From Bacillota bacterium (GTDB taxonomy: Bacteria > Bacillota > Clostridia > Peptostreptococcales > Anaerovoracaceae), in the NCBI GenBank assembly GCA_017445315.1, contig JAFSUI010000024.1, positions 1 to 64,000 of the forward strand: DNA of 64,000 bases, read 5' to 3'. Shown in pieces: positions 8,130 through 17,556 of this stretch (position 1 is its first letter; every line of letters starts with the position of its first letter). The notes under the pieces are model-generated. The model was not told the DNA's origin, searched no databases, and saw nothing but the letters and a program-made list of their open reading frames with translations. Made by a program: the position numbers and the translations under genes.

Positions 8130-11100
8130 TTAATCAATAGCTATTGCTTTTCCGATATCGATCAAATAAAGATAAACTTCATCAATCGGTCCAAGGCCCG
8201 CCTCAAGAAGTGCTAAGCTATATATTTCCATCTGCTTGAGGTAGGTATTTTTAATGCGAGAAAGCTCTTCTTCCAAAGGAACATCCTCTCTCACCTTATT
8301 GCTCTTATAGTCAATCAAAACTGTAGCAGATGCCCCACCATTATCTTCTCTAAAATAACAGTCGATTACACCTTGAACGAGTACCTCTTGCCCTGCCATA
8401 TCAACTATCAGGGTAAATGGCCTTTCTTTTTCAAGCATGCCGAGAGATGCTGCCTTTGATGCGCGCCTTCCGATTTCGGACTCAAAGAAAGCCTTAACCT
8501 TCTGTAGATTAACTGCGGAAACCTCTTCATCAGAAAGCATTCCCTTTTCTACCATTTCGGATACCACCGAATCAACATATACAGGGTCATCCGTTTTTGC
8601 AAAATCAACTTTCTCTAGGATTTTATGATATACTGTTCCTCTTTCTGCAGCGGAGATTTCGGCAAGAATTCCACCCTCATCTTCGCTGTTTGAAGCAAAG
8701 AAAAGAGTTTTCTTCCTCATTATCTTTTCTTCATTCTGCTTGCCTTCACCTGAAGCCTTATTAAGTTCGCTTACGGAGTATTTGGACTTAAGCCTACGGC
8801 TGTCCTCATATGGATACTTATAACCCAAATTCTTAGTAATCGCATCACGTTCCTCTTCTGTAATCTTGCGATGAGAGATTTTGTCATCACAGGCTTTGCC
8901 GATGGGTATCGTAATGTCGTCACCTGCATTCATGCGGATGACCTTGTAACTGTGGCTTGGAACTATCATCTTCATATACTGGTCATATGCGATGATCCCG
9001 TTTCCCGCAAACTCGTCTATATCTTTATCCTCGTATCCGACCAGATAGAGAATATCTCTTGCTCTTGTAAGCGCCACATAGAGAACTCTGATTTCCTCTT
9101 CTATTTCCTCTTGCTTTACGCGTGAAGAAATCATAGTCTTAAGGATGGTTTCCTTTCTCCAATGGTCCTTTCCGGATTTAAGGGTAAGCGACATTCCGAT
9201 ATCCTTATGCATGCGGAACGAACCGTCACTTGCGTATGACTTCCTGCTTCCGAGCCCGCTTACTATTACCATTGGGAATTCAAGACCTTTGCTCTTATGA
9301 ATTGTCATTATGCGAACGACATCGTCGCCTTCTCCGAGAGCACTAACCTCAGGTGTTTTTACATTTCCGGATTTAACTGCGCTTATATAGTTAAGGAATC
9401 CATAGAGCGTGGCCTGTCTCTCAGAAGTGTATTTTTCAGCCATATCGCATAGCGCTCTTAAGTTAGCCTGCCTCGCGCTTCCTCTCGGAAGTGCCCCCAT
9501 GGATACATAGCAGTTGCTCTCAATCATGAGTCTCCACACATATCTATCGAGCGGCATCGTTAGGGACAGCTTCTGCCAATAACCAATCTTATCCAGAGCA
9601 TTTCTGCATTTTAGAATAATCTTTTGTTTTTCGTCCTTGGTAATCGCTCCTGCCTTCTCGGCCTCGCTCACCTCAGTAGTTTCCAGTTCGGTTCTCGCAA
9701 GATCTATGAACGCCTCAGAGAAACTTCCATTTCTGCAAAGCATCCTTATCTCCGCAAGTTCCTTTGATGTGAAGCCAAATATACCTGAATGCAGCACGCT
9801 GATTAGCGGTACATCGCGATTGACATTATCTATTATCGAAAGAAGATTTATAAACGCGCTTATCTCAAGGGTATCAAAATAACCGTCATCACCTTCAAGA
9901 TATGCGTCTATTCCCTCTTCTTGAAGCGCCTGACTATATAGACTTGCGTAGCTCGATACGCTCCTCATGAGAACCACGATATCTCGCTTCTCCAGCGGTC
10001 TTGCATGAGTAGGCTTGGCCTTGCTATCCATGAACTCGTTTCCAAGGTTCTCCTTGATTATTCTGGCAACGTGTTTGGCCTCAAGATAGACCTTATCCCA
10101 CATCTCCGGATTATCTTCACCGAAATCGTCAGCATCTTCAGATGTGCTGCTTCCGGTCTCCGCAGCTCCTTCTGTAACTACATCAGTTGTTCCCACTGCC
10201 TCAGACGCTGCCACAGCATCAGCATCAGAAGTATCGCTAGTAAGCTCCTCTGCCATTACAACGTGAATCTCTGGCTCATAAAGAAGCTCTCCATCATATT
10301 TATCGCCACAATAAAGCTGAGCATCCTTATCGTATCCGCTCATAAGCGGGCGGAAAATTCCGTTTATAAAATCCACGATAGTGCTCTTGCTTCTATGATT
10401 TCTGTTTAAATCTATAACATCGGACTGAGCCTCAAGACCGCCTTTAAATCTCTCATACTTACATTGGAAAATCGAAGGCTCGGCAAGTCTAAACTTATAA
10501 ATGCTTTGCTTGATATCTCCTACCATAAAGAGATTGTTATCTCCTTTGATGCGGCTGATAATCGCCTCCTGCATCAAATTGGTATCCTGGTATTCATCGA
10601 CAAAGATATACTTAAGCTTGCTCTTGTAATAATCGCTAGCCTCGTCATGCTCGAGTATCGCGAGTGTGTATTGCTCAATATCATCAAAGTCCATCATGCC
10701 GGCATCGCGCTTCTTCTCTGAATAAAGTTCGTTAAACCTAGCAGTCAGCCTGATGAGTTCCCTTAATGAAACCGCACTCATCTCAATCTCCCTATAGAGA
10801 TCCGAAATGTCATTTGCGAGGTACGGCTTTATAATTCCGTCATTTATAGTTTTTCTGGCGTCACCCCTATAATGCTGAATCGACGATTTAATATCTTTAT
10901 ATACCTCTGCGAGTTCGCCCTTTGGCGCGTTGAGACTCTTGATTTTTTCTGTCAGAATCCTCTGCGCATGGGTAAATAAATCTTCTGGAGATTTTTCTTC
11001 TCCCTCTCCTTCTGAATCAAAGTTCCTAAAGCTTGAAAGCACGTTTTCATAGCGTGCAATCTCTTCTATCTTTAGCTGCTCAGCCTTATCTTCGATTCCA

Positions 11101-11915
11101 TTGCTTTCCAAGAGTTCAACTGCACTCGCCGTCAAAGAAATCGCCTTCTCAAGCTTCTCCTCTATATCCGCCTTAAGAATCTTCCATAGACTTGTCTTGG
11201 CAAAGTCCTCGCGGATGTTTTCCATTTCCGCGATTCTGTCCTCGGCCCACTCTAATCCATGCGGGAGGGCAAATATCTTCTTTGTGGCATCCAGAATAAG
11301 ATTTCTCACAAGATAATCGCTTCTGTCGCTGCTATAATTATCCATGAACTCTATGAAGCTTGGATTGGATGTTTCAAACTCCTCATCAAGAAGTTCATCC
11401 AGAGCTTCTTCCTTGAGAATAGCAAACTCCGTTTCCTCTCCAACCCTTGTGCCCGGATCCAAATCCGTGAGATAGAAGAAACGTTTTATTACAGACATTC
11501 CAAATGCATGGAAGGTGCTAATCTGCGCAAGTGGAAGATTTCTTAGCTGCGCTCTTAGGATTTTGCTCCTATCGCTAGATGGGTCCTCAGAATCTACCGC
11601 GTCCGAAAGTGCAGCTCTGATTCTATCTTTCATCTCAGCCGCAGCCGCATTGGTAAACGTAACAACAAGGATATCCTCTACAGGAATATCCTCATCGCAA
11701 ACCATACGCTTAACTCTTTCTACCATTACGCTGGTCTTGCCAGAACCCGCAGCGGCGGCAACAAGAAGGTTCTCTCCCCTTCTTTCTATCGCATCAAGCT
11801 GCTCCGGTGTCCACCTTGGACCCCTAGCCTCAAAAGTAGCCTCGGTTGCCATTACGCCTTCGAGCACGCTCTCTTCTATCATATTTTCAGTTTTCTTTTT
11901 ATCTACTTTGCTCAT
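8130..11915 (-). CDS. addA: ATP-dependent helicase/nuclease subunit A
   Basis: 1261-residue UvrD/Rep-family helicase with a C-terminal RecB-type nuclease, the AddA subunit that processes double-strand breaks for recombination. Seen: Q-motif region RWTPEQLDAI, Walker A AAAGSGKT (about residues 54-61), VTFTNAAAAEM, Walker B FVDEYQDTN, IMTIHKSKGLEFP, LYVALTRARD, and the nuclease core GVIDCYF with LIDYKSN. An acidic low-complexity insert of about 50 residues (TSDTSDADAVAASEAVGT onward) lies mid-protein. The usual partner addB is not adjacent: gpmI is divergent upstream. No good ribosome site precedes 11915, and in-frame Met codons 12 and 22 are alternatives. Confidence 0.95.
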   Translation of the reverse strand: MSKVDKKKTENMIEESVLEGVMATEATFEARGPRWTPEQLDAIERRGENLLVAAAAGSGKTSVMVERVKRMVCDEDIPVEDILVVTFTNAAAAEMKDRIRAALSDAVDSEDPSSDRSKILRAQLRNLPLAQISTFHAFGMSVIKRFFYLTDLDPGTRVGEETEFAILKEEALDELLDEEFETSNPSFIEFMDNYSSDRSDYLVRNLILDATKKIFALPHGLEWAEDRIAEMENIREDFAKTSLWKILKADIEEKLEKAISLTASAVELLESNGIEDKAEQLKIEEIARYENVLSSFRNFDSEGEGEEKSPEDLFTHAQRILTEKIKSLNAPKGELAEVYKDIKSSIQHYRGDARKTINDGIIKPYLANDISDLYREIEMSAVSLRELIRLTARFNELYSEKKRDAGMMDFDDIEQYTLAILEHDEASDYYKSKLKYIFVDEYQDTNLMQEAIISRIKGDNNLFMVGDIKQSIYKFRLAEPSIFQCKYERFKGGLEAQSDVIDLNRNHRSKSTIVDFINGIFRPLMSGYDKDAQLYCGDKYDGELLYEPEIHVVMAEELTSDTSDADAVAASEAVGTTDVVTEGAAETGSSTSEDADDFGEDNPEMWDKVYLEAKHVARIIKENLGNEFMDSKAKPTHARPLEKRDIVVLMRSVSSYASLYSQALQEEGIDAYLEGDDGYFDTLEISAFINLLSIIDNVNRDVPLISVLHSGIFGFTSKELAEIRMLCRNGSFSEAFIDLARTELETTEVSEAEKAGAITKDEKQKIILKCRNALDKIGYWQKLSLTMPLDRYVWRLMIESNCYVSMGALPRGSARQANLRALCDMAEKYTSERQATLYGFLNYISAVKSGNVKTPEVSALGEGDDVVRIMTIHKSKGLEFPMVIVSGLGSRKSYASDGSFRMHKDIGMSLTLKSGKDHWRKETILKTMISSRVKQEEIEEEIRVLYVALTRARDILYLVGYEDKDIDEFAGNGIIAYDQYMKMIVPSHSYKVIRMNAGDDITIPIGKACDDKISHRKITEEERDAITKNLGYKYPYEDSRRLKSKYSVSELNKASGEGKQNEEKIMRKKTLFFASNSEDEGGILAEISAAERGTVYHKILEKVDFAKTDDPVYVDSVVSEMVEKGMLSDEEVSAVNLQKVKAFFESEIGRRASKAASLGMLEKERPFTLIVDMAGQEVLVQGVIDCYFREDNGGASATVLIDYKSNKVREDVPLEEELSRIKNTYLKQMEIYSLALLEAGLGPIDEVYLYLIDIGKAIAID

Positions 11916-11967
11916 GGTGATATTTTATCACGTTTTCACATACTTTTGATTCATATAGGAGTGGTTT

Positions 11968-11998
11968 TTGGGGCATTTCCTGCAAAAATGTGTATAAT
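11968..11998 (+). promoter_or_regulatory. gpmI promoter
   Basis: Consensus TATAAT at 11993-11998 with a weak TTGGGG at 11968-11973 (19-bp spacer). The ribosome site GGGAGG follows, ahead of the ATG at 12019, so the leader is very short. Confidence 0.6.
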
Positions 11999-12018
11999 AT
12001 CATAGGGAGGATTTAAAA

Positions 12019-13551
12019 ATGAAAAGACCTACAATGTTAATGATTCTTGACGGATTTGGCTTGAACCCTGAAGCAAGCGGAAACGCAATCGCGCAGGCAC
12101 ATAAACCAAATCTTGATGATATATTTGCACGCTATCCGGGAACAAAGCTCGATGCATCCGGTTCCGCAGTTGGACTTCCCGACGGCCAGATGGGAAACTC
12201 TGAAGTCGGACATCTAAATATCGGCGCAGGAAGAATCGTCTATCAGGATCTTTCGCTGATCAGCAATGCCATAGCAGACGGCTCCTTCTTTGAGAACAAG
12301 GTCCTCGCCTCCGCTATGGATAGCGCTCTACAAAAAGGTAAGACCCTTCACCTTCTCGGTCTTCTATCCGATGGCGGGGTTCACAGCCACATCGAACACC
12401 TAAAGGCACTCCTTAAGATGGCAAAGATGCGCGGTCTTGAAAAAGTTTTTGTTCATGCTTTCTTGGATGGCCGCGACGTTCCGCCTCGCTGCGCCAAGGA
12501 ATATATAGAGGATTTGGAAAACTATATGACAGAACTCAGTCTCGGAAGAATCGTTCTTATTTCCGGCCGCTATTATGCCATGGATAGAGATAAACGCTGG
12601 GATAGAGTCCAGCTCGCTTACGACGCAATGACACTGCGCCAGGGCCGCGTAACCGCAACCGCTATGGAAGCGATGGATATCGCCTATGCAAACGACGAAA
12701 ACGATGAGTTTGTAATCCCTACTTGCGTGGGTGGTGACTTTGTTGATGAATATAGCCTTGCGGTTCAGGACGGCGATTCTATGATCATGTATAACTTCCG
12801 CCCCGATAGAGCAAGAGAAATTACGAGAGCGTTTGTAGATAATGACTTTGACGGTTTTGAAAGAGGCGCCAAGTTCGGCAATATAAACTACGTCTGCATG
12901 ACAGAGTACGATGCAAGCATGCCAAACGTAAGCGTCGCATATCCACCCGAGAGACTTGAGAACACCTTTGGTGAATATATCGCAAGCCTCGGCCTCACGC
13001 AGCTCAGAATCGCAGAGACGGAGAAATATGCGCATGTTACATTCTTCTTTAATGGCGGCGTGGAAGAGCCAAATAAGAACGAAGACAGAATCCTGGTGCC
13101 ATCTCCTAAGGTTGCCACATACGATCTGCAGCCTGAGATGAGCGCATATCAAGTTACGGATCAGGTGATTCAGGCAATCGATTCAGATAAATATGACGTA
13201 ATAATTTTGAACTTTGCAAACGCTGATATGGTTGGTCACACCGGAATAATGGAGGCAGCAATCAAGGCTATAGAAACGCTTGATACATGCGTTCCAAGAA
13301 TCGTAGAAGCAGTCCTCGGAAAAGGCGGACAGATTCTTCTTACAGCCGACCACGGAAACGCAGACGTAATGCTGGACGAAGACGGAAACGTTGTTACAAG
13401 CCACTCCTTAAACCCTGTTCCGCTTCTTCACATCGCAGAAGAGCCGGTTCGGCTGGCCGACGGCGGCCGCCTATCAGACATAGCGCCGACAATGCTAACT
13501 TTAATGGGACTTCCGATACCTAAGGAGATGACTGGTAAGAGCCTGGTTTAG
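12019..13551 (+). CDS. gpmI: 2,3-bisphosphoglycerate-independent phosphoglycerate mutase
   Basis: 510 residues, normal length for the Mn-dependent mutase that interconverts 3- and 2-phosphoglycerate in glycolysis. Metal-site and catalytic signatures: MLMILDGFGLN at the start, GLPDGQMGNSEVGHLNIGAG with the phospho-accepting Ser, HAFLDGRDVPP, ILNFANADMVGHTG and LTADHGNAD. GGGAGG lies upstream of the ATG. It is monocistronic here, not in the gap-pgk-tpi cluster; gap lies alone at 40-41 kb. Confidence 0.98.
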   Translation: MKRPTMLMILDGFGLNPEASGNAIAQAHKPNLDDIFARYPGTKLDASGSAVGLPDGQMGNSEVGHLNIGAGRIVYQDLSLISNAIADGSFFENKVLASAMDSALQKGKTLHLLGLLSDGGVHSHIEHLKALLKMAKMRGLEKVFVHAFLDGRDVPPRCAKEYIEDLENYMTELSLGRIVLISGRYYAMDRDKRWDRVQLAYDAMTLRQGRVTATAMEAMDIAYANDENDEFVIPTCVGGDFVDEYSLAVQDGDSMIMYNFRPDRAREITRAFVDNDFDGFERGAKFGNINYVCMTEYDASMPNVSVAYPPERLENTFGEYIASLGLTQLRIAETEKYAHVTFFFNGGVEEPNKNEDRILVPSPKVATYDLQPEMSAYQVTDQVIQAIDSDKYDVIILNFANADMVGHTGIMEAAIKAIETLDTCVPRIVEAVLGKGGQILLTADHGNADVMLDEDGNVVTSHSLNPVPLLHIAEEPVRLADGGRLSDIAPTMLTLMGLPIPKEMTGKSLV

Positions 13552-13606
13552 TCCAAATGCCAAGTTAATAGATGCGAAAGTTTTAAGACTTAGATGAGGC
13601 ATAATT

Positions 13607-14524
13607 ATGAAGGAAATAACTATCCAACGCATATTCAATAAAACCACCGGTGGATCCCCCAGTTATGTAAAGTCCGTCCAAATCCACCGAGAAGAAGACA
13701 ACTCTCTTTATCATGCTTGGAAAATACTCTCAGACTCAGGGAAAACATATCTTCTAAAAAGAGCAGAGACATCTGCGGAGGAAGACTTCTACAAGCACGC
13801 ATCTAATAATACCGATGCAATAGCAGACTATTTCGGTGGAACAGAATACTACAATAAGAGATATTTCATTATTGAATTCTTTGATGGCCAAACACTTAGC
13901 AATTGCAATAGGCCTGCGCTCGAACATGCTCTCGACGCTTTATGTAAATTACAAGAATCATACTGGCAAAAAGACCAATCTTCTAATCAGTCAATAGAAA
14001 AATCCCGCATCGTTCCGGAATGCATAACTATAAATAAAGCCTTAGAAGGCATTCGCAACCGCCGCCCTTATCTATTAGATCAGCTATTAGAAAAAACCTT
14101 CGACTTATATATCGACTTATACGAAGAAACCGCGCGGACTCTTTGCCACGATGACTTATTACCTTTTAATGTTCTTGCATCAGAAGACCGTGCCATCTTG
14201 ATTGATTGGGAATACTACGGAATTCTGCCCTATCCAATATCATTTGCTCGCTTTATTGCGCATACTAGACCTGATCCTGAATGGGACTTTGTCATGTCCG
14301 AAGAGGATAAGGCTTATGCAATTGACTATTATTATAATCATCTGATTAAGAGACACGGTATTTCCTATAAAGATTACCGACGCACATTGGACCTATTCTT
14401 ATTCTATGAAATGACCGAATGGATATATTTATGTCGCAAGTATAATGTAAAGCATCCAGAAAGATTTAATTATTCAATGGAGAGTGCAATGAAACTTACC
14501 AAAAGTATTTTGGACATTCAATAA
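13607..14524 (+). CDS. APH/choline-kinase-family phosphotransferase
   Basis: 305 residues with the kinase fold of the aminoglycoside phosphotransferase/choline kinase family. The catalytic loop CHDDLLPFNVL (H-x-D-x4-N) and the Mg-binding LIDWEYYG are intact. The N-terminal lobe is short with Lys in YLLKRAE as the likely ATP-contacting residue. Related small kinases phosphorylate choline, ethanolamine, homoserine or sugars; the substrate cannot be read from sequence, and antibiotic resistance should not be assumed. GAGG precedes the ATG. Confidence 0.8.
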   Translation: MKEITIQRIFNKTTGGSPSYVKSVQIHREEDNSLYHAWKILSDSGKTYLLKRAETSAEEDFYKHASNNTDAIADYFGGTEYYNKRYFIIEFFDGQTLSNCNRPALEHALDALCKLQESYWQKDQSSNQSIEKSRIVPECITINKALEGIRNRRPYLLDQLLEKTFDLYIDLYEETARTLCHDDLLPFNVLASEDRAILIDWEYYGILPYPISFARFIAHTRPDPEWDFVMSEEDKAYAIDYYYNHLIKRHGISYKDYRRTLDLFLFYEMTEWIYLCRKYNVKHPERFNYSMESAMKLTKSILDIQ

Positions 14525-14668
14525 AACTTACGCTAGTTCCCATCTACCTTCGCTTATAAGCATATCACTCGCACCATAACCTCACAATAATCTGGTTCCC
14601 TCAGCCAAGTGTTGCACCTCTATATTCGCGCTAATTATATATACGTAATAACAGTGCCAAACAAAAAC

Positions 14669-14690
14669 AAAACCCTCAGAAGAGGATTTT
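14669..14690. terminator. Hairpin after the APH-like gene
   Basis: AAAACCCTC/GAGGATTTT with a 4-base loop (one A.C mismatch on the plus strand, a G-U pair in minus-strand RNA). On the minus strand it is followed by GTTTTTGTTTGG, so it terminates best leftward; it can also end plus-strand readthrough 150 bp after the APH-like gene. Confidence 0.55.
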
Positions 14691-14695
14691 GTCCA

Positions 14696-14724
14696 TTGTT
14701 ATTTTATTCCATATATGTTATAAT
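14696..14724 (+). promoter_or_regulatory. Promoter of the type I toxin mRNA
   Basis: TTGTTA (14696-14701), 17-bp spacer, TATAAT (14719-14724). Predicted start near 14731, at GGAAGCCGT, the beginning of a 5' hairpin. Confidence 0.75.
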
Positions 14725-14777
14725 CTTCTTGGAAGCCGTGGCGGCTAAATCTTGCCTCAGAATTGAGGTGATGCTCA

Positions 14778-14852
14778 ATGACGACATACGAAGCTATTAT
14801 GCTTATGTTGACGCTCGCGTTAATATTCGTTACAGCTCTGAAAAAGAAATAA
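14778..14852 (+). CDS. Hol_Tox-type small membrane toxin
   Basis: 24-residue peptide starting MTTYEAIMLMLTLALIF and ending ALKKK. This is the hallmark of the putative holin-like toxin family (Hol_Tox): a T/S-Y/F-E-A start, one membrane helix, and a lysine-rich C-terminus. GAGGTG lies 7 bases upstream of the ATG. Such peptides are toxic ends of type I toxin-antitoxin pairs and act by inserting in the membrane. The gene sits in an mRNA of about 150 bases with its own promoter (14696-14724), a 5' hairpin (14731-14748) and a terminator at 14851-14879. It is below the usual ORF-calling length. Confidence 0.85.
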   Translation: MTTYEAIMLMLTLALIFVTALKKK

Positions 14853-14922
14853 CCGCCTGACTGTTGACCGAAGGCGGTTAGTTCTTTGAACTAATCATCG
14901 AGGTTAGCCGTCAACGGCTTCC
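14843..14922 (-). ncRNA. Antisense antitoxin RNA (predicted)
   Basis: A convergent transcript is predicted from a minus-strand promoter (TATAAT at 14929-14934). It would start near 14922 with GGAAGCCGTTGACGGCTAACC-like sequence split by a short loop, run into the shared hairpin 14851-14879, and stop at the run TTATTTCTTTTTC, thereby overlapping the 3' end of the toxin mRNA. Its 5' hairpin matches that of the toxin mRNA, giving two contact regions, as in par/Fst-like loci. This is inference from promoter and hairpin positions. Confidence 0.65.
14851..14879. terminator. Shared bidirectional terminator of the toxin-antitoxin pair
   Basis: AACCGCCT/AGGCGGTT, 8-bp perfect stem with a 13-base loop, lying at the toxin stop codon. 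T-rich on both sides: TTCTTT rightward, TTATTTCTTTTTC leftward. Confidence 0.85.
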
Positions 14923-14928
14923 TTTTTC

Positions 14929-14960
14929 ATTATAGTATCATTGCTGGTTTATTTTGTCAA
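14929..14960 (-). promoter_or_regulatory. Promoter of the antisense RNA
   Basis: On the minus strand, TTGACA (14955-14960) and TATAAT (14929-14934) are separated by an unusually long 20 bp; an alternative -10 is GATACT (14934-14939) at 15 bp. The perfect hexamers make a promoter likely but the spacing is uncertain. Confidence 0.6.
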
Positions 14961-14977
14961 TTTAACGCATATAGCAT

Positions 14978-16339
14978 TTACATCCAAATTAGCCACAGAA
15001 GCACATAGCCTGTCATCACAGCAGCTAATGTGAACGGTACACTATAGGACATGAATTCGGCAGCTCCGACTTCGTGTCCTTCTTTTCTTAGTATGCCGAG
15101 TCCGGCAATATTTGCACTGGCGCCGATTGGCGTAATGTTTCCTCCTAGAGTTGCTCCTACAAGGAGTCCAAAGTATAGGAGATTCGGATGTATATTGAGA
15201 CCACCCGCAGCATTTAATCCTTCAGTAACAACCGCAACAACAGGAAGCATCGTTGCAGTGTACGGAATATTATCTATAAACGCAGATGCGAGAACCGAAA
15301 CCCAAACTATAATCGTATAAACTATAAATACGGATCCCCTGCTTCCGCTTCCGCCGAGTCCCGCTAGCGCATTTCCGATCATGTCTATGATACCGGCTTT
15401 GGTGATTCCACCGATTACAACAAAGAGCCCCGCGAGAAGCGCAAGCGTATAATAATCCATCTCCTTGAGAACGCGAATCAGTATATTTTTGTCCTTTGTT
15501 TTAATAAGTGCGCGTGTAATTCCGATTATAAAATAGAAAATGCAGATTAAGCCGTTACTGATATCAGGCTTATAGAATTCTCCCGGTGCAGCGCTATTCT
15601 TATACGGAATAAACGACGTGGCAATAAGCGTAGCTACTGTCAAAAGAAGCAGAACCGCTGGCACCTTATCCTCTACCTTGGTGCGCTCCATGACATAAAC
15701 TGAGTCATTCTCTTTTCTCATCTTGAACCAGATAATCAAAGCACTTGCAAGTGCACCGAGCTCTGTAACCCAGAACATTCCCACCCTTCCTTCAACAAAG
15801 AAGAAGTCCATAAAATCAAGGTCTGCGGCCTTTGCCAGAAGTATAGATGTGGTATCTCCTACAAGCGTTGCAGCCCCCTGAAGATTGGATGAGATAGCAA
15901 TGCAGATTATCGCAGGCACCGGTGAAATTTTTAGTTCCTTGCACAGCGCAACAGCGACCGGCGCAACCATAAGAACTGTCGCAACGTTATCTACAAATGC
16001 CGATATTATTCCTGCAAATAATGACAGAACTACGATAAGCCATTTTACGCTGTGAAGCTTGGATACAAGAATGTCACTCATGAGTTTAGGCATTCCCGAT
16101 TCAATAAAGAGGAATACCGTGCCCATGGTTCCCGCAATCATCATGAGCACATTCCAGTCAATCTGAGCGAGTGCTTCACCAAATGTATATTTGAATTCAG
16201 GGAATGGTCCTGCTGTACCAACAGCAACAAAAATAATTGCAGAAATAACCGCAATATACGGTCTAAATTTCTGCAGAGCGAACATAAGAATATATGTGAC
16301 TGCAAAGAGTCCTGTAGCAAACCATGTTAGATTATTCAA
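14978..16339 (-). CDS. SLC13/ArsB-NhaD-type ion permease
   Basis: 453 residues, about 11-12 membrane helices. The two repeat signatures of the ion-transporter superfamily are visible: SAFVDNVATVLMVAPVAVAL and ASAFIDNIPYTATMLPVVAV, plus LQGAATLVGDTTSILLA. Family members are Na+/H+ antiporters, arsenite or dicarboxylate carriers; no arsenic genes are adjacent, so a Na+/H+ or organic-anion role is more likely. The start overlaps the end of the upstream FAD gene by 8 bp, so it is co-translated as the third gene of the 17937-14978 operon. Confidence 0.88.
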   Translation of the reverse strand: MNNLTWFATGLFAVTYILMFALQKFRPYIAVISAIIFVAVGTAGPFPEFKYTFGEALAQIDWNVLMMIAGTMGTVFLFIESGMPKLMSDILVSKLHSVKWLIVVLSLFAGIISAFVDNVATVLMVAPVAVALCKELKISPVPAIICIAISSNLQGAATLVGDTTSILLAKAADLDFMDFFFVEGRVGMFWVTELGALASALIIWFKMRKENDSVYVMERTKVEDKVPAVLLLLTVATLIATSFIPYKNSAAPGEFYKPDISNGLICIFYFIIGITRALIKTKDKNILIRVLKEMDYYTLALLAGLFVVIGGITKAGIIDMIGNALAGLGGSGSRGSVFIVYTIIVWVSVLASAFIDNIPYTATMLPVVAVVTEGLNAAGGLNIHPNLLYFGLLVGATLGGNITPIGASANIAGLGILRKEGHEVGAAEFMSYSVPFTLAAVMTGYVLLWLIWM

Positions 16340-17549
16340 CTTTTACTCCTGCGCTTTCGCCCATTGCTTTTCCTGCTCTCATACCTGTAGTCCATGCATG
16401 CTGCAAGTTAAAGCCACCGCATTTAAAATCCTCGTCCAGCATTTCGCCGGCAAAATAAAGGCCGGGAACAATATTTGATTCTCCCGTGCTCTCGTCTATT
16501 TCGGAGAGAGGAATGCCGCCACGTGTAACCTGTGCCATATCCCAGCCCTTGAGATTCTTCGGTTGAAGTTTAAAATATTTAAGTCCATCGGCTATGCTCT
16601 CAACCGAACTCGAATTATCTATTATGACATTTGCAAGCGGATTCTTGACCCATGAACAAAGAAGATTTCCGTCGTCGCTTCTATCCTCTATCATTTTTAT
16701 GATGGTCTCATAACTTGTTTCAGGCATAAAATCTATTTCTATCCTATAGTCAGAGAACTGCGTGTCATCGTCAAGATTCATAAATCTACTCATATCAAAT
16801 ACTACAATTCCCGAAATACCATAATCGGTAAACTGTACTTCTCCCCTATCGCTAAAAACAAGTTCATCATTTTTATATAGCGATACGGCACATTTTTCTC
16901 TCACGCCCGAGAGATCCAGTTCCTTCATATCCTCTACTGTTTCAACACTTGTTAGAACAGGAATAAGTTTGTTGATGCTATGCCCCATTCTCCTCGCAAA
17001 GGCAAAACCATCTCCAGATGTTCCCATCTTTGGCTTTGATTTTCCGCCCGTTGCAATTAAAACAGTTTTTGCTGTGATAATAATATCGCGGTCGCTTTCA
17101 TGCGTTTGATATGCCTTTGGTTTATTATAAGCAGTCTTTACCTTGAATTCTTTAACTCCATCCTTGCCTTCGCTTTGATCAATACTAGCTACCTGCCTTC
17201 TCGGCATTATCTCCGCACCTAGCTTAAGCACCTCGCGAACAAGACATCCAACAACATCTCTTCCGTCTTCTGAATAAGGATATACTTTTCCTTCATTATC
17301 TATGCGAGTTAGGAGGCCAATAGAATAGAAGAATGAAGCGGTCATCTCCCAATCTGGTGAACTTGTATTGGATAGATTGCATCTTCCGTTACCTGCGGCA
17401 GCTACTTTCTTTCCGGGCTCATCCATTTTCTCCACTATAACAACAGAAAGAGACGGATTCTCACGGGCTGCCATGATTCCGGCAACAAGACCCGCTGCAC
17501 CGCCTCCTATAATACAAATATCAAAATATTTATTTAGGGTTTCTTTCAT
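16332..17549 (-). CDS. HI0933/BaiN-like FAD-dependent oxidoreductase
   Basis: 405 residues. Rossmann FAD motif CIIGGGAAGLVAGIMAARE at the N-terminus, GKKVAAAGNGRCNLSN (the family hallmark), a central GTSGDGFAFARRMGH, and a C-terminal second FAD contact PGLYFAGEMLDEDFKCGGFN with LQHAWTTGMRAG. This matches the conserved HI0933-like flavoprotein family, whose members include BaiN; the physiological substrate is mostly unknown. Middle gene of the Usp-flavoprotein-permease operon, 7 bp from the Usp stop and overlapping the permease start. Confidence 0.9.
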   Translation of the reverse strand: MKETLNKYFDICIIGGGAAGLVAGIMAARENPSLSVVIVEKMDEPGKKVAAAGNGRCNLSNTSSPDWEMTASFFYSIGLLTRIDNEGKVYPYSEDGRDVVGCLVREVLKLGAEIMPRRQVASIDQSEGKDGVKEFKVKTAYNKPKAYQTHESDRDIIITAKTVLIATGGKSKPKMGTSGDGFAFARRMGHSINKLIPVLTSVETVEDMKELDLSGVREKCAVSLYKNDELVFSDRGEVQFTDYGISGIVVFDMSRFMNLDDDTQFSDYRIEIDFMPETSYETIIKMIEDRSDDGNLLCSWVKNPLANVIIDNSSSVESIADGLKYFKLQPKNLKGWDMAQVTRGGIPLSEIDESTGESNIVPGLYFAGEMLDEDFKCGGFNLQHAWTTGMRAGKAMGESAGVKVE

Positions 17550-17556
17550 CTATCTA

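Noticed and set aside
12400..13152. 250-residue minus-strand frame inside gpmI
   Set aside because: Shadow of the gpmI coding frame with no ribosome site and no domain character.
14609..14860. 83-residue plus-strand frame across the toxin locus
   Set aside because: It overlaps the well-supported 24-residue toxin frame, its promoter and 5' hairpin, and has no ribosome site or recognisable protein character.
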